DNA from: Pleurostoma richardsiae
Taxonomy: Eukaryota; Ascomycota; Sordariomycetes; Calosphaeriales; Pleurostomataceae
Direction of reading: 5' to 3'
Assembly (NCBI GenBank): GCA_030052745.1
Contig: JANBVO010000094.1
Span: 1 to 33,122, forward strand
Length of the DNA: 33,122 nucleotides
Below are positions 31,579 to 33,122 of this stretch, piece after piece. Each line of letters begins with the position of its first letter. The first letter of the stretch is position 1. The notes under the pieces were generated by a model. The model searched no databases. It saw only the letters and a list, made by a program, of their open reading frames with translations, and was not told the origin of the DNA. Made by a program: the position numbers and the translations under genes.

Positions 31579-33122
31579 ATGTCGATGCGCGGACACGAGC
31601 ACGAGCTCCGGCCGGTCGAGCGTGTGACCGATCACCTAGAGACGCCGTCTCTGGACGATCGCGTCTACCGCGTGGTTCGGCTTCCCAACCAGCTGGAGGT
31701 GTTGCTGGTCCACGATCCACAGACGGATAAGGCCAGTGCGGCTATGGACGTCAATGTCGGAAACTTCAGTGACGAAATAGACATGCCGGGTATGGCGCAT
31801 GCTGTCGAGCATGTACGTGCTTCCAAATTGACCCTCCCCTTCGGTGTGTTGTGCTGATATTTGCCCTCTAGCTCTTGTTCATGGGGACGAAGAAGTACCC
31901 GGAGGAGAACGCCTACTCCCAGTACCTGTCTTCGCACTCGGGCTATTCGAATGCATACACCGCAGCGACCTCGACGAACTACTACTTCGAGGTGGCTGGT
32001 CGACCAAGCAATGATGAGGAGCCTTCAGAAAGCAATCCTTCGCCGTTGAAGGGTGCCTTAGACCGGTTTGCTCAGTTCTTCGTCGAGCCGTTGTTCCTCG
32101 CGTCTACCCTCGACCGGGAGCTCCGAGCGGTGGATTCAGAGAACAAGAAGAATCTTCAAAGCGATACGTGGCGACTTCATCAGCTGGAGAAGTCGCTCTC
32201 CAACCCGCAACACCCTTACTGCCACTTCTCCACGGGCAACCTAGAGGTCCTCAAGACCCAGCCGGAGGCGAGGGGAGTGGACGTGAGGCAGAAGTTCATT
32301 GAGTTCTACGAGAAACACTATTCCGCGAACCGCATGAAGCTGGTGGTCCTGGGAAGAGAGCCGCTGGATGTGCTGGAATCCTGGGTTTCTGACTATTTCT
32401 CCGACATAAAAGACAAGAGCCTGGAGCCGAATCGATGGTCTGATGCTGCCCCCTTCGGCCCCGAGCAGCTTCGCATGCAATGCTTTGCGAAGCCCGTGAT
32501 GGACTCGAGAGAGCTGAACCTCTTCTTTCCATTTATAGATGAAGAGCACCTATATGAGTCGCAACCAAGTCGCTACATTAGTCACTTGATTGGCCATGAA
32601 GGGCCCGGTAGTATCATGTCGTACATCAAATCCAAGGGCTGGGCGAACGGCCTGAGTGCGGGCGCATATCCGGTGTGTCCGGGTACTCCTGGGATCTTCG
32701 ATTGTCAAGTGCGCTTAACTCAGGAGGTAGGTTTTCATTCCCTTTCTCTACGCTTGGGTATCCAAGTTTGGCTAACGGCTGAGATAGGGACTCAAACACT
32801 ACAAGGAGATTGTGAAGGCCGTCTTCCAGTACATTTCACTTCTCCGGGAAACCCCGCCGCAAGAGTGGATTTTCCAGGAGCAAAAGGGTATGGCAGATGT
32901 GGACTTCAAATTCAAGCAGAAGACGCCTCCCAGCCGGTTTACTAGCAAGATCGCCTCTGTTATGCAGCAGCCTCTGCCACGCGAGTGGCTTCTGAGTGGA
33001 CAAAGCCGACTGAGGAAGTTCGACCCGGAATTGATCAAAAAGGCTATCGACTGCTTGAGGCCCGATAACTTCAGGATGTCAATCGTTTCGCGGGATTTCC
33101 CTGGAAATTGGGACAAGAAAGA
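31579..33122 (+). CDS. STE23: Insulin-degrading-enzyme-type M16 metallopeptidase Ste23, 5' part
   Basis: Zinc peptidase of the insulysin family; the yeast relative takes part in N-terminal processing of a-factor pheromone and degrades small peptides. Exons 31579-31812, 31872-32726 and 32788 to the window edge code for 474 of about 1,000 residues. The inverted zinc motif is HAVEH (His74, Glu77, His78, split from LLFMGTKKYP by intron 1), and the downstream acidic pair is Glu161/Glu168 in DRELRAVDSENKKN. Other family stretches are LDRFAQFFVEPLF, HPYCHFSTGNLEVL, ANRMKLVVLGREPLD, ISHLIGHEGPGSIMSYIK and GWANGLSAG. A short Ser/Glu/Pro-rich insertion follows FEVAGRPSN. The ATG at 31579 has A at -3 and gives the usual N-terminus, but the frame is open back to an ATG at 30970 (see findings). 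The 3' end lies outside the window. Confidence 0.95.

Noticed and set aside
1-33122. tRNA, snRNA, snoRNA, CRISPR and transposon searches by eye
   Set aside because: No paired A/B boxes, no U6-like sequence, no regular spacer-repeat array, and no reverse transcriptase or transposase motif were found. A tool such as tRNAscan-SE or a repeat library search could still find divergent ones.

Overview
The window is nuclear DNA of a filamentous ascomycete (Pezizomycotina), most probably a Sordariomycete. The signs are protein genes split by many short introns (about 50-95 bases, one of 149) with GT(A/G)NGT-type donors and CTAAC/CTGAC branch sites, conserved proteins of fungal type, GC-rich third codon positions in several genes, and an accessory stretch with secreted proteins. 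No tRNA, rRNA, CRISPR array or intact transposon could be supported. Exon models were built by hand from splice signals and from remembered features of protein families. No alignment was run.

Layout. 1-2255 (minus): an unrecognised protein gene whose GC3-rich reading frame meets one in-frame TAG at 396-398 and then stays open to the window edge. 2256-4497: no gene recognised. 4498-6759 (minus): cytosolic phenylalanyl-tRNA synthetase beta subunit, 8 exons. 7707-9979 (plus): PP2A scaffold subunit A, 8 exons, sharing a 0.95 kb divergent promoter with the synthetase gene. 10476-11467 (minus): EFM4-type eEF1A lysine methyltransferase with a short first exon. 12280-15221 (minus): a 961-residue poly-Gln/Pro-rich protein with a conserved-looking coiled-coil half, function unknown.

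15222-20043 is a gene-poor block with only weak traces of coding sequence. It is followed by two secreted-protein genes facing each other: a 197-residue six-cysteine glycoprotein candidate (20044-20782, plus) and a sedolisin (S53) protease with complete catalytic residues (21455-23585, minus). Housekeeping genes then return: the zinc-binding NDUFS6-type subunit of mitochondrial complex I (24568-25184, minus), divergent from a nuclear RNA-exosome cofactor candidate that joins an Mpp6-like N-terminus to a C-terminal CCHC zinc knuckle (25621-26535, plus). A second gene-poor stretch (26536-31578) leads to the 5' part of STE23, an insulin-degrading-enzyme-type M16 metallopeptidase (31579 to the window end, plus). 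Its frame is open for 203 codons upstream, back to an ATG just downstream of a TATA-like box.

Most genes are independent housekeeping functions (translation, signalling, respiration, RNA surveillance, proteolysis). The secreted pair is the only group with an obvious shared theme. No new defence or mobile system was found. The best leads are the TAG-interrupted gene, the Mpp6-zinc knuckle protein, the long STE23 leader and the small secreted protein.
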